Source of the DNA: Aquilaria yunnanensis
Lineage: Eukaryota; Streptophyta; Magnoliopsida; Malvales; Thymelaeaceae
NCBI GenBank assembly: GCA_039654915.1
Contig: CM077598.1
Location: 71,080,041-71,144,040, forward strand
Length of the DNA stretch: 64,000 bases
Reading direction: 5' to 3'
The notes under the pieces were generated by a model, which was not told where the DNA came from, searched no databases, and saw only the letters and a list, made by a program, of their open reading frames with translations. The stretch's first letter is position 1; each line of letters opens with the position of its first letter. Position numbers and translations under genes: made by a program. Below are positions 1-12,556 of this stretch, one piece after another.

Positions 1-370
1 AATTCCATTGCATCGATCAAGGCATCAGATTGTTTGATATACTTGAAAATCAATTCCTCCACAGTTAGCCTCCTTTCTTGTTACGGTCAAGGATAAAAAC
101 CAAGTGGTCGTTGCCTCTGATTACTCTAAGAAAAATTTGGATGATTCCTCCATCACGGATTGTACGTATTGCTATAAGGATTGTTCTATGGCCTTGGTGG
201 ATTTGTAACAAAGTATACTTGCTCAGTTTTGCTTAACTAGTTGGGCATCTGACATTCGCTACTTGAATGTCCTTCTTCACAAACTTCACATTGCATTACA
301 TCTTGCTTTTGAGTGGCAAAAATTTTTTTGACCTTCTTAGTCAAAGCTTTGACTTGACTTGCCAAAACTA
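1..370 (-). pseudogene. Athila-type gag, C-terminal part with zinc knuckle
   Basis: This is the 3' part of a Ty3/Gypsy gag gene read on the minus strand; the rest lies left of the window. Translation shows a linker rich in Lys and Gln, then a zinc knuckle CEVCEEGHSSSEC (C-x2-C-x3-H-x4-C). The x3 spacing is the form usual in Athila gag. After it comes an Asn/Pro-rich stretch resembling the NNPYSNTYNPGWRNHPN region conserved in Athila proteins. Gag would coat the genomic RNA in the particle. In-frame stops show it is dead. It joins the gag segment at 1105-1812 once the solo LTR at 376-1104 is discounted. Confidence 0.75.
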
Positions 371-375
371 AGTAG

Positions 376-1104
376 TGATGCCTGATGGCATCTTCGTTGT
401 ATGACATGCTAGGCCTGAAAGAGACTTCCGGTGAGAAGGTATCTGCAAGATCTTGAAGAAAGCGAGTTAGGAGCTCCCCGGAGTGTGTTTCCGGGGGAGG
501 AGCCTCCGATGCCCAAGTTAGTATACAGGAGCTAAGTTTTTTAAGAGTAGAGAGTCTGAAGGAGAGAGTCCCGTGTCCTTACCAAGGAGCCTCCCAAGTA
601 TTTATAGGAGGGTGGAGGGAGAAGGCTGTTTTGCACAACCTATATAGATCATGACACGTGTTCGGCTAGATCTGGTCCGTAACTTCAGAGGCAGGTATCT
701 CCAGCTAGCCGTAGGCAGTTACGGCTAGAGGGTAGGGGCATGTGCGAGGCTTCCTTGTCAGAGTTTCTTCAACTATATTTTTCGTTTCTCTAGAAGACCC
801 GGTCAGGGATGTGAGAACCCTTTGGGAAGAGATACACCTCGAGGATTACCGGAGAAGGCTCTTCGGACTGGAGGACCATCTTTGGGAGACGTTTTCCTCT
901 ATCAAGGGGGATGGACCTATGATTCTGAGGTTGGTAGTGTGCCCTCCGAAGGTGGAGAGGACCAGCTTTTCCAGAAGTTGGTCACATATATTTTCCGAGG
1001 ATGGAGTGGAGAATCCTTTGGAAGTGGATGTTATGAATCCACCAAGGGTGGTGTTTAGTTAGCCATTCAGGAGGTCCTTATGGGTGATAGCCCTTTGGCT
1101 ATAA
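376..1104 (-). mobile_element. Solo LTR of Tat-type Gypsy element, TSD AGTAG
   Basis: This 729-bp LTR lies on the minus strand. Perfect 5-bp duplications AGTAG flank it at 371-375 and 1105-1109. On the minus strand it should begin TGATAGCC, here mutated to TTATAGCC, and it ends GGCATCA. It carries a TATAAATA box at 599-606 and the GC-rich hairpin at 473-499 seen in the other Tat LTRs of this window. It has the same length as the copy at 57030-57758. No internal Tat sequence adjoins it, so it is a recombination remnant. It interrupts an Athila gag. Confidence 0.9.
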
Positions 1105-1812
1105 AGTAGGAATCATAATTTTGAACAACAACTGCTCTATTTGGTTTAATCTTGGATGATGATTGCTACTGATAATTATTCATTGCCATTTCCTCAATCA
1201 AATCCTGTCTTGCTTTAGGCGTCTTGCTATTTATAGTACCACTAGCCATTGCATCAGTCATCTACTTAGAAGAAAAACTCTAACCATTATAGAACATTTG
1301 CACCTGCATCCACATAGATAATCCGTGATGTGGACACCTTCTAAATAAGTCCTTGGACCTTTCCCAAGCTTCATATAATGTTTTTGAATCGATCTGACTG
1401 AAAAGAGAAATATCTTTATGGAACTTCATGGTCTTGACTGGGGGAAAATATTTTAATAAAAACTTCTTGGCAAGAGTGTCCAAGTGGCAGTAAAACCTTT
1501 TGGAAGTGAAGTCAACCATTGCTTGGCTCTTCCCCTCAATTGGAGTGAAAATTGTCTCAAATGAATGCTATCTTGACTTGCTTCATTAATTTTGAAAGTA
1601 TCACATATCTCTAGGAAACTAGTGATATAGGCATCAGGGTTTTCATCCCCCAAGGCATTGAACTGAACACAATTCTCCACCATCTGAATAATATTTGGCT
1701 TAATCTCAAAATTGTTAGCATTGATAGCAGGTTTAATAACACTTGATTCCATCCCTTCAAAAGAAGGTTTAGCATGCTATGACATAGTCCTTGCTTGTTT
1801 GCGGTCCTCCAT
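1105..1812 (-). pseudogene. Athila-type gag, N-terminal and central part
   Basis: Read from an ATG at 1812-1810 on the minus strand, the protein matches the retrotransposon gag domain of Athila elements: FEIKPNIIQMVEN, then FLEICDTFKIN, RGRAKQWL, a KKFLLKYFPPVKT-like segment, LYEAWERSKDLFRRCPHHG and a terminal QMFYNG. These blocks are typical of Athila and absent from Copia gag. A stop follows about a dozen codons after the ATG, and a frameshift lies near 1485 between the ATWT and KKFLLKYF segments. The gene is split by the solo LTR at 376-1104 and separated from its PBS by two family F LTRs. Confidence 0.8.
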
Positions 1813-1869
1813 GGTCAGTTGTTCTTGACTCAATCTATTACCACTCTAAGTACTCAAATACACTAACCA

Positions 1870-4353
1870 TGTTACCCACTCCGGGGTAATCCAGTTATGG
1901 TGCCAAAACGGTACATTTTTACTCCCAAGATTGGTGTGTCCTGTAGGTCATCAAAACAACACCCCTAGTGTACATACTCAAGTGACCCTCTTGAGCACTA
2001 TGTAACTATATGCATATTGGTTTAACCATAACACAGATATTCAAATTTATGCACATTATGGCAGCTAAGAAGGAAAACACTAGCACAAGTCTTAGTTTTG
2101 GCTTCCACACATTAAGCATTCTGACTAGGTTCAAAAATTCCAACCACTGCCCCTAAACTTCCTCCAATAAAATGTATTATTCTAGCCATGTAACCCCATG
2201 TTTTCTTAGCTCCATTATCAAGTAGAGACTCAAGGAAAAACAAGAAATTTTGTTTTACATCAATAGCCCACCTATGGACCAACTTATGGTTTTTTTAAGT
2301 TGGTTACAAAATTCTGACCAAATGAACAATAACTTAGCCAATTTTGCAATGTCATAACTTTGGCTACAGGGCTTTAATCTAAAAATTCCAAAGGCTAGTT
2401 AAACCTATAGATGTCCTCTTAGTGTGTTCAAAATTCCATACCAAAATTTATTGTACATAAGGAGATACAGTGTTTTGAGTGCAAAGTTAAAATTCTGGTC
2501 ACTTTGTGACCATTTTGCCCATACAAAATTTCATTAGTGTGCAAACACTTCATTCACATGGGGAAAGCCCTCCAAGGCTACTCCATATATGTCTAATACT
2601 TGTGTAAAATACATTCTCTTGCATTTAACAACAATATGTGGCCAAAACAGGATTTACAAGTAAGCAGCCTATCATTCACACTTAGGTAGGTTTGCACCAC
2701 ATCACATACATAGCCAAAACATTACTCAAATGTTCACATACTTGTCTCATTTTGCATACACTACATGTACATGCATATATGTACTCCATAATGGTCTTCA
2801 CCCATATAAATACGCACCCTAAGTTATAGGAGAACTTTAGACACAATGAACTCCAGAAACAGGATGTTGGACAGCTACTGCGTATCACAATAAGCACCGT
2901 CACTAAAAACCAAATGTGCTCCTAAAATAACCAAACTTTCCAGATCACAACTAGACATATGGAAGTTTAAGTACCAAAAAATTTAGAGTAAAAATCAAAT
3001 GACAAAGGTTAGTTTAAAGGTGATCTTTCAACTGGACCTGAAATGACAGAATTGAAGGGAGTAAGTTTTATTGTGAAACTTAGTAAGGATAGCACTTGGA
3101 TTCAATAGGCCATGTAACCATCATCAAAACTTGCATCCAAAGAAACTAAAACACAAAACTAAAATGTATATATACAAGATATAGCAACTAACTGCAGCAG
3201 CCATTCACAACCATCAAACACATGACATGCGGCAGCAACAAAAACCATAGGTTAGTCAATAAAATAAATAATAAACATAGCCAAATCACTATGGAAGCTC
3301 TCCTAAAGCTAATTCTTGGTCTTAGGAGGATTTTAACACTAGTTAGTACTAACTTTGGGCTCCACAAATGTTAACTTCACTACCATCATTCTGCAGTTCA
3401 CACTAGGTCACAAACCTTCAATAAGTGCACTCCCCTCACTAAGGTTGGTTCATCAAGCTCATGGCTCTCTTCCAAGCTTAGACCTAGCTCCATGGATGTT
3501 TGAAAATATAGTAAACAATCCATGAGAGCAAGAGAACCCTTACCAAAGTGTGTAGGCCAAAAATCAAGGTTGATCCTTGAAGTATCCAAGCAATAGCTCT
3601 AGTTTGCTTCCAATTGCTTCCTTTTGCCTTCAATTTCAATCAATTGCAAGTTTGAAGGTGTTGTGGTTATGGAGGAAGTGTGGCTATTTTCTTCGGCTGG
3701 AGGAGGCCAAAAATGAGAGAGAGATAAGTGAGTTGGCCACTTAAATGGGCTTCAATGAGCTCAAGTGCACAAAACACACTTGACAAGCTTAACCTTCTTT
3801 ATGTCCTTTTCCTTGCCCATAAGCATGGTTTATTTGTCTTAAACTTATTGGTCCACATTTTGCCCACATTTTTTACCAATTTCCAAGCCATAGCTGCTCT
3901 TCCCTAGGTGGGAAAACTCCAAATTGCTCCATTTGACTTAAGTCAAAGACATACACATCTTAAGGCCTACATTAGAACACTTATGTCCTTTATGCCTTTT
4001 TGTGTTTTTTTTTGTCCTTAGTTGTCTTCCATAAGTAATTTGGTCCTCGAATAGCACTTTCATATCATTCATATCCTTCCTATAACTCTCCAAAGCTCTT
4101 TCTTGAGATTTGCAATTAAGTACCCGAATTTCCAAAACCTTATAAAAAAGTCCATAGGTTGCTTAACAAACAAGCATTCCTTAAGGCTTTTCTTGGGGGG
4201 CAAAGTTACCAACTTGGAACACTTTTAAGGAGGTGTTGATTATACCTTTAACCCCTCACACTTCAATCACTATGAGGAGAATTACACAATATAATGGCTA
4301 AAAAAGCCATTATGCCACACTTGTAATTCTCCCATTTTTGTGAGGTGGTAACA
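1870..4353 (-). mobile_element. Solo LTR of family F (chromovirus)
   Basis: This LTR of 2484 bp matches in length and along its full extent the two LTRs of the complete element at 41002-49541. It starts TGTTACC and ends GGTAACA on the minus strand. The flanking pentamers AACCA (1865-1869) and ATCCA (4354-4358) differ by one base, so I read them as a mutated TSD. Neither the PBS nor the PPT found in the complete element adjoins it, so it is solo. It sits in the leader between the Athila PBS and gag. Short reading frames inside it are chance openings. Confidence 0.85.
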
Positions 4354-4423
4354 ATCCATATTCAGTGTGTCAAGTTCTAGGAGCTGTGCATGTTTTGTAG
4401 GCTAGACAGAATAATGCTAACTA
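4354..4423. other. Fragment of Athila leader between two family F LTRs
   Basis: Seventy bases separate the two family F LTRs. By position they belong to the untranslated leader of the Athila element, together with 1813-1869 and 8152-8413, giving a leader of about 390 bp. I see no other signal here. Confidence 0.4.
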
Positions 4424-5056
4424 TGTTACCTAGGTGGCTCCTTAGTCTTTATGCAAATATATGTATATTGGTCCAACCATCACACGCATATTCACATACA
4501 ATTTCATTTGGAAGTAATGATGATAGTCAAATTTTTTATTCCTGGCCAATATGGAATTTGAATAAAATCCCCAAGTGCATGAACCATCATATGCACATAT
4601 GGTGCTATTAGTGCCCATTTTAGGTGATTTAAGGGTCAAACCCATCCTATTTCATTTTTCATCCATGTCCCCCTGCATTTTTAGGGTTCCAAACCCTTCA
4701 TTGCACTTAAAAAAATGCAAGGAAACAAATTTGAAGTGAAAGGTCCATCTAGAGACCAAAGTATAAATTTTACTAGACAATAAAACACCATGACCAAATG
4801 AACAATAAACAGCCAATTTTGACAAGCTATAACTCTAGCTACAGGGCACCAAATGTAGTGATTCAAAAGCCAAATTCTTCATCTTGAAGTGTTTTATGTG
4901 TGGTCAAAAGTTTATAAAAAAAATACATTCATAAAGAGATATATGGATTCTGGAGTTCAGGGTACTAAATTTGAACCCATAATGATGATTATGTCCATAC
5001 AAAAAATTTCCAAATCCATACTCTTCATTTCCAAACACAAAGCCAACATGTAAAGT

Positions 5057-6473
5057 TGTTAGTGTTGTGCCCAAAAGCCAATCATGAGATGATTGTATTT
5101 TTTCACATTGAGTCATGATACTTTATTAAGGCATTAATCCAGCAATTATGGTTTGTTGTTTTGTTTCTGCGTAACATAACAAACATAATTGTAACCCTAG
5201 AATCATGAGATTGTCAAACGTCCCTAGTCTAGTATTATTGTGGAGCAGGTTGCAATAATACATAATGACTAGTATATGTGGAGACTAATATGAGATATGT
5301 AGTTTGCATATGGGTACAAGTTGGAGAACTTGTGCACTGGACCGACCCACCATGAGAACACTACATGGATTGTTATATGAGTGTCATACGTGATTCTCAT
5401 AGTGATCATGGTATATGTAGTCCTTCGACCTAAGATCATCAAGGTTCCCTACATGTGAGTCACATACTTTGATACTTCCCTTTGTTGCTCATAGCTGAGT
5501 GAACTTGAAGGAGGTCATTGGGTATGTCACATATCATGCGGAGGGATTTGTATGATCAAGATGGGATTTGTCCCTCCTATGTAACGAGAGTGATATCTTC
5601 GGGCCCTTTGATAGAGTAAGACTTAGAAAAATGCATGGCCATGCTCAGATGAGTTGAAATACGATATCAATGTCATTAGTTTAAGTTGGTCTACTCGGCA
5701 ATCAAAAAACCAAAGATTGGGCTATACGAGAGTGACACATTCCATGTCTTGTGCTTAGTCTTGATATCTTGGACAAAGGGATAATGGCATATATCAGTGA
5801 TGATCGTAAAGGTTTAGTTGAATCATCGACAATCTTTTCACTTGGGTAGCAATGATGTGTTGCTAGACACCACTCATTGCTTATGATCATAAATGTGATT
5901 TATGATAATTGCCAACGTGGTAAGAGCCTATTTGGTCGCACACATAGAGCTATTTGGATCATTAGAGTGCATGGGCTAATTATTTGTGTTATGGTTTCAC
6001 TTTAATTTTGTATTAATAACGGGCCCAAGAGTTGAGCCATTATTAAGCCCGAAATTAAAGCCTAATTGGATTAGGGCTTTGAAACCCATTAATCTTGGAA
6101 GTTGAGTCTCACTATAAATACAACTTCTAGTGAGAGATTTGCAGGTCTCCTTGCCTTAGCCTCCCAAAAGGACAGCCACACTTTTTTCTTACAATTCCTT
6201 GGAGGACGCAAGCTAGCACTGCGACCACAAGAGAAACACATTTGCCGAGACGCAGTGGCAGCGTGGTGATCCCGAGAAGCTCGTGTAGATACCATAGAGA
6301 GCTTGAACATGTCCACTGTTCAAGTTTTGTGATTCGACTCTACAGTTGAGTGAGAGATCTCAACCGAAAATTAGGTATGAAAATTTTCGAACACTCGGTT
6401 TAGCACGTTTCACTTGGGTCCTGGTGGGTTTCGGTTAAATTTCACTGCGTTGTTTGGCTCCCAAAACCCAACA
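5057..6473 (+). mobile_element. Copia solo LTR (1417 bp)
   Basis: The LTR starts TGTTAGTGTTG and ends CCCAACA. Its flanks AAAGT (5052-5056) and ACAGT (6474-6478) look like a TSD with one mutation. It has exactly the same length as the LTR at 39302-40718 and matches the 3' LTR of the Copia element at 24925-30486. A TATAAATA box at 6113-6120 marks the probable promoter, giving a U3 of roughly 1.05 kb. No internal domain remains. Confidence 0.88.
6113..6120 (+). promoter_or_regulatory. TATA box of the Copia LTR
   Basis: TATAAATA, conserved at the same LTR position at 40357-40364; the copy in the split LTR reads TATAAAAA near 30127. Confidence 0.6.
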
Positions 6474-8151
6474 ACAGTTCTATACATATCTTAGATACAT
6501 TGGGAAACCATTTCCTTGATTTTAGGATCATTCCATGTACCTTAAATCAAATTCTCAACAAACAGTCCATAAGTCACACTATGGACAAAACTTGACAATA
6601 TTTACAAAATCAAGCTCAAACCATACTTCTATAGTCCCAACAACATTCATAACATGTTTAAATGCATTTATGTACCACATACAAGCCCTAGCTCAATTGG
6701 GTACATACACTAAACTTTATGGAGAACTTTGACACAATATGCACTCCCAAACCTCAATTAGTGAGTGGATGTGTATGATAGAAAGTGCATTACTAAAAAG
6801 AGTTATTGTGCTCCAAAAATGATTAAAATTTCCAGTTAAATACTAGACATATTAAAGTTTTTATACCTAAAATTTCACAAAATAAATCAATTGCATGCTA
6901 TTAGTTTGAATGATTCTTTTCAGGGGTTCCTGAAATGGATAGAAAGGGGTAAGTTCCTTGAATGAAACTTAATAAGGGCTTATCAATAAAATCTTCAAAC
7001 TCTAGCCATATACCTTAAATCTAAATAAAAAAAAATACAGTAAAAATACATAAGCACAGCCAGCCAAATGTACAAACAACATAGAAACAAACAAATGTAA
7101 TGTTGGCAGCAATAAACGCATTAGGGTTAGTTCATAATTCATCAAATAAACAATGAATTTACACTATGACAGCCCTCCTCAACCTAGTGCTTGGTCTTAG
7201 GAGGTTAATTAATCTTAGTTAGTATTTCACTACCATAACAAAGCACCAAAGATGTAAGGCTGAAACCCTAGGAGCAATTTCCCCCTTAACCTAAACTTGG
7301 TTCATCAAGCTCTTGGCCTCTTCCAAGGTTAAGGTCTTAGTTTCGTGGATGTTTGGGCATTAGTATTGAATAGTAAACAACCATAAAACCCAGATAAAAC
7401 CCTTACCTTTTGTTGAAAATCTGATGAACCTTAGGCAAACCCAAAAACTAGGGTTTATGGTCCTTCTTGACGCTTTAGTTGTTTTCTCTTGTTTTCTCTT
7501 GGTTTTTTATAGTAAGGTGGTTATGGTGGATGGTGGAGGAGCTCAAGGAGATGAAGCTAGTATGTGGAGGTTGAATTTGGGAAGAAATGGGAGAAGATAA
7601 TATTTTCCTAGCTTTATGTCTTCCTTTGTCTTTAGTAATGGCATGTGTGCAAATTTTCCAAACTTCAAGCTACACTTGGACAATGTTTTTGCGGGCTGCT
7701 TGGGATGAGGAAATGACAAGTTTTGACCTCCCATTACCTTAGTCAATGGTCATTATGGCCTTAATAAAATTTAAGGGCACTTGGGTCCTTAAGTGTCCAA
7801 AAGCATTAAATGCTAACTTTGCCTCCTTTTTTGCAACCTAGCCCCCCCTACCTTTACTAGATACCATCCAAGTGACTCCATAAGTCATCTTTTAAGATTT
7901 TTTGCAATTGAGTACCCAACCTTTAAAGCCTACCATTTAGTCCATCTACTCCATACGGGTTACATGCAAATAAGTAATCCGTTATGACTTTCTTAAGGAC
8001 CAAGGTACCATTGAGTATGTCTCTTAAAGGAATATGTTTTATATACTTTACCTTTCACAATTTGTACACTGTGGTGAAAATTAAAGGATTTAAACATTAA
8101 GATCCATGTAGTCCTTATGCTATAATTTTCCCATTTGTGAAGGCGGTAACA

Positions 8152-8413
8152 TAATCCATGCTACTGCAACTCAGAATGTAATGGTCATGACTTGATACCC
8201 TGTGAAGAAAAGAGTTTTTTCAAGATTCTCTCAATTTCTAGATCCACTTCCACAACTTCACCGGGATGACTGAGTCATACACCAAAATTCCTACAAGAAA
8301 AGAAGAAGAAATTAGTAGACTTAAAATAAAAAAAAATGTAAAGAAAAATAATGAAATTAAATAAATGGATAGATTAATAAAAATAATTTTTTCAAGTAGC
8401 AAACTTAACAAAA
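8152..8413 (-). other. Athila leader next to the primer-binding site
   Basis: This AT-rich stretch carries no gene. It lies between the older F LTR and the Athila PBS and is the 5' part of the Athila untranslated leader. Confidence 0.4.
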
Positions 8414-8433
8414 GTTCCCTAACAATGACACCA
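8414..8433 (-). other. Decayed Athila primer-binding site
   Basis: The minus strand reads TGGTGTCATTGTTAGGGAAC. It equals the Athila-type PBS TGGCGCCGTTGCCGGGGAAC except for C-to-T and G-to-A changes, as expected from decay of methylated cytosines. The position, between LTR and leader and upstream of gag, agrees. Confidence 0.65.
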
Positions 8434-8439
8434 AAAGAT

Positions 8440-9815
8440 TGGTATGTTCGTAGTTCACAACAAACCTTTCCCACTATACTAATAAATAATGAGGATGTGT
8501 CAAATCTCTCTATATTAAAAAAATATGTGAACTCACAGGCAAGTGCACCTGTCATTGAAGTATAGTATTGACAAGTACCAAGATCATCTTTTTGAAAGAA
8601 TGGAGGTTGTCTAACTTACTCCACTTCACTCTATTATCTAATTGTCAATTAAAAGAGTTTGTTTAACTAACTACTACAAATTATTAAACGAAGATAGTGT
8701 AGTAAAATAAACTACTAACTATTAGCTGGTAGCAAAAAATAAATAAGATTATCAATAATAAAAAACCTCATACTTAGAATCGAATCCCCTTATAGATTCC
8801 TTTGTATTGCTTTTAATTTGGTTTAACAAGATTTTGATTTACTTAGACCATGGAGAATTACCTAGTGTAGATTGACTCCCTATTATTCGCATTACACTAA
8901 CCCCATTATTAAGTCACTGATAGGGTGTCTTGGCCTACCACACTTCTTAAGAATGCATTACAAGTTCTATGACCCACTACTAGGTTTCACCTTAGTTCGA
9001 AGATTTTATATCACACCTATTACTCTCGGTTATGATAATATCCCTTTTCTCCAATGGTGATCTACAACAAACATACTAGATACTACCTAATGCATGTTAA
9101 TCATCCCACATTGAATTAATAGGTTAGCTACTGTTAATCAATGCAACAAAGAACAATGGATAAATCACAAGAAAAACATGTAATCATATGAAACGAAAAA
9201 GCGATCACAATTGCAAAATCATCCTAGGGTTCATTTACTTTAAGCATGAGTAGGAAAAGTTTAGCTCATAATACCATAAAATAAACACTTCACAATCAGA
9301 AGAAAACCAAGAAAAGAATTGGCCATGGCTGAATTTCTTCTTCTCCAAGAAATCTTTGATCTGGTGCGCATAAAATGGTGCTAATCAATAGAACTACCTT
9401 CGACAGCCTTCCTCCTTGATATTTTTTTTTCTATTTCTTTCTTTGCCTTCTCTCGTTTCTCTTCTTTTTCTTCTAGAGTAACCCGAGAAACCCTAAAAAT
9501 AAAGCAAACACGGTCCAGTACATGAGCTTGTAATAAGGTGTGTAAAGCACTACATGGGTGTGTAGCAAGGCATGTCTACGCTAAAACTTTGCCAAAACTT
9601 GCAATTCAACTCCAAACTTTGTAGGAATTCTTCTTAACTCAAACAGAGTTGAAATATGACCTAAAAATGAAAGTAGAACCAATTAAGCACTATATTCTAG
9701 CTTAAAAACATGAAAAGATGAGCAAGTGCAAGGTAAAAATATATAGAAAAGATCACTAAATTTGAGAATATTAGTGAGCAATAAAATTCTCCTCCTTGGC
9801 AAAAAATTTCCATCC
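8440..9815 (-). mobile_element. 5' LTR of the Athila-type element (right edge approximate)
   Basis: The left edge follows from the PBS: TGGTATG at 8440 would be the CA end of an LTR on the minus strand. The right edge is a guess at TGGAAATTT (minus strand) near 9815; the 5' LTR of element D starts at 9910. The stretch is AT-rich with stops in all frames and no protein match I recognise. I do not see the 3' LTR, which would lie left of the window. 9816-9909 holds nothing I can assign. Confidence 0.4.
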
Positions 9816-9909
9816 CTCCCTCACTATCTATTATTTTGGAGTTCTATAAATAATAATAAATTAAAATTGGAACTTCATGAATTAGTATATATTCTTTTGA
9901 TTGCTGGTA

Positions 9910-11660
9910 TGTTATGCCCTTAACTTGCATAAGCCTAGGGCTGGAAAGGAAGGTGGAAAAATAGCTTTCACAGTAAGAAAATAAGGAGGTTAGAATCACA
10001 TAAGTGGAAATTAAGGGATTAAAATGGACACAACAAAGTTTTAAGCTAACTGGGTCTAAGAAAAGCATAGGTACAATGGACAATTCCAAGGCTTGTGATT
10101 GAATTTGATTGAAGAGGAGATTGTAGGACTTAATTGTCTCAAATTAAGTGTATATCAAGTGGGCAGATTGAGCTAAGTAAAGCAATTAAAAGTTGATTTG
10201 TACCATGCAATAAACAAAGGCCATTAATGTAAAGGTTTAGGCCATTTTCTCACCACATGTCTATAGCTGGAGACTTGTATGATTCTACTTTTAACTACCT
10301 ATTCTGATTAGGTACTAGTAGCTATTTTGCAAAAATAAAAAGGTTTTGACTAGTTACAATGAAGTTCTAGTGAAATTAAAGTAGGAGGAACATGATCCAA
10401 GCTAAATATTCAAGCAATGAGGTAGCTTTGGTCATAAGGAACTTGAAACCAGTGGCAAGAAAGCTTCAGTTAGTTGCCACTAGAGTTGGTTTGTGGCAAG
10501 GATTAATTATGTTAGTTTTCTTCATAATTAAAAGCTATACTTGTGGTTCATGCGGAAATGTTAAGCCTTAGGTGATGGCTAAAGCCAAATGAACCTATGT
10601 GTTGTTTATGGGCTAAGGATATCTTTGGGTATTTATGGTTTTCTAGCTAGATATGTGAGGGCAAGCATTAGGATTCTATTATGGGAAAGGTCAACCCATT
10701 CTAGGATTAGAGCTCTATGTTTCTTAGCTAGGATTCACTATACTTGGTAACCAAAATGAAAATAGGCACTAGGAAAAGCCTGCTATGCCTTGGAGGCTAA
10801 TTAGCTGGTGTTGTGATGTGTGTGTGTTTGTGCTTCACTATTTGGATGCATGAGTTGACCCCTAGCTTTTGTTTATATATGTATATACTTGCGTTATGTG
10901 TTTTGACTTTTCGTTGCAGGGCTAAAAGTGGAATACTATTCTGTTTATGAACTTATGTTAGATGTGAATGCTGATTAACTCTTATTGAGTTGTATAACTT
11001 ATGCCCTGAATTTTTTTATTTTAGGGAAAGGCTTAATTAACTGATTGTAAAGCTATGTGTGTATCTCTAAGTATTTTAGGTATATTCTAGAACTATATGT
11101 TATGGTTATAACCAAGTTGTGCTCAATGTTTGTTAGGAAACCAATGTTAAGTATACTTTGGTTGCAAGCACTATGATCCTGGTTTTGTGAGAACTAGCTA
11201 GAATTTAAAGTTTCGTGTTAATGCCTAAGATGGCTAGTAGTTGTGCTTAATGTTGATGATGTATATGAGTTGACTAGTGCATCTGGCTTTTGTGTGTATG
11301 GACTTATGCTAGTAACCAAGAATGGCACCCTAGTAGGCATACTAGGGCATGTATGAACCTCTTAGCATGCGCATGGCTTGGGTTGTTTTAGTTTTTGGTG
11401 TATGATTTGTTTATGAGATTCAAACCATTTTCTCCTTATAGTTTCATCTAAAAAGAAGCTTAAATATAAAATTTGACACAAAACAGACTCTTGTAACTAG
11501 CCTTAACAATTTTTATTGTTTCTGGCATATTTGGTTAAAGAACACAAGTGTTAACTGATAGTTTATGTTTAAAGATCTTGGAATTCATGCTCTAAGCTAC
11601 CTAATAGTACTGTTTATTTATTGGTGGTACGTTTTTATTGAGCACTTGGTTATCTGTTGT
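9910..11660 (+). mobile_element. 5' LTR of chromovirus D (right edge approximate)
   Basis: It begins TGTTATGCCC at 9910. About 560 bp of its left part align with the sequence starting at 19557, which follows a polypurine tract, so the two are the LTR pair of one element. The right edge cannot be fixed, because the 3' copy is truncated and no clear PBS is visible; gag-like sequence starts near 11670. No genes lie inside. Confidence 0.7.
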
Positions 11661-11669
11661 GTATTTTAG

Positions 11670-12556
11670 GATAATGACAAGAGAGGGGGAAAGAAAAGCA
11701 GATGATTAGAAAGGCCGGGGGCAGAATAATCCTCCAGGGTTGAACAACTTAAGAATCTGGAGGGGGAAGAAAATAAGGCTCAAGAGCCTGAAATTGGGGC
11801 AATATGTTTAGGCCTACTAGAGATGGGTAGCAAAAGATGGAGCAAATGATGGAAGTGATGCAAGCAGTAATTGCTGAGCTGGTGGTTGTCATATAGACCC
11901 TAACAAGGGGTAAGACCCTAGCAAGGCCTGGAAAAAGAACAAGTGGGCGATTATCAGGCCAGCAGGAATAATGAAGGATTCAGGTAGGAGCAAGATGAAG
12001 AGAAGAGGCACCCTAAGACCAGAAAGATGAGATCGAAAGTAAGACATAAGGCCAGGTGTGAAGTTGATGTGAGTTAGGAGTTGGAAGATGATGAAATAAG
12101 AATAAATGCTAGAAGACCAAAGCAAGTTACTAAAATTACTGAAAGGAAAGGGCTAGATCAAGAAAACACTTTAGAAGAAAAAGAAGGCAGAAAGGAGAAG
12201 GGTTGACGGAAGGTCAGTTGGAAGGGTTCTTAGCCTTCACACCTACCATTTTCAAGGGAAGTGGGGATCCAAAAGAAGCCAAATTTTGGATATACTAGAT
12301 AGAAAAGGCCATTGAAAGGTTGGAAGTCACTTCAACTTAGAAAGTGTTATTGGCAACCTTTAGGCTTGACAGAAGTGATGAATTTTGGTAGAGAGCAGTG
12401 CAAAGAACCTACCAAAGTAAGAATGGAATGAGGCTAGTAAAGAGAAGAAGGGCCATGAGGTGGGCTGAATTTCTCTAAGTTTTTGGACAACAATAGTGAG
12501 TGAAGTCCTCAAAGACTAGAAACAAGTTGAGTTCAGTCAACAAAAGCAAGGGGAAG
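11670..12556 (+). pseudogene. Chromovirus D gag, 5' part
   Basis: The stretch is purine-rich and codes for a charged protein once stops are ignored. From about 12200 the frame reads GFLAFTPTIFKGSGDPKEA and then an IEKAIERLEVTST-like block, which matches the start of the gag domain of plant chromoviruses (the usual PPTF.G..DP.EA and WI..IEK motifs). Many stops, mostly TAG where CAG or TGG is expected, show decay. The gene is cut at 12556 by a solo LTR and continues at 15480. Confidence 0.65.

Larger units (their letters stand above)
4424..8151 (-). mobile_element. Older family F LTR, interrupted by a Copia solo LTR
   Basis: After removing the Copia LTR at 5057-6473, about 2.3 kb remain that align with the family F LTR but are more diverged and carry deletions, for example about 80 bp near the left end. 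It begins TGTTACC at 4424 and ends GGTAACA at 8151. The flanks AACTA and TAATC do not match, so the ends were eroded or the copy formed by recombination between elements. Sequence divergence suggests it is older than the copy at 1870-4353. Confidence 0.7.

Noticed and set aside
742..1062. A 106-codon plus-strand frame
   Set aside because: Inside the solo LTR at 376-1104, antisense to its transcription, and not kept in the equal-length copy at 57030-57758.
8238..8565. A 105-codon minus-strand and a 66-codon plus-strand frame
   Set aside because: Hydrophobic, low-complexity translation of AT-rich Athila leader and LTR DNA that spans the PBS; not a gene.
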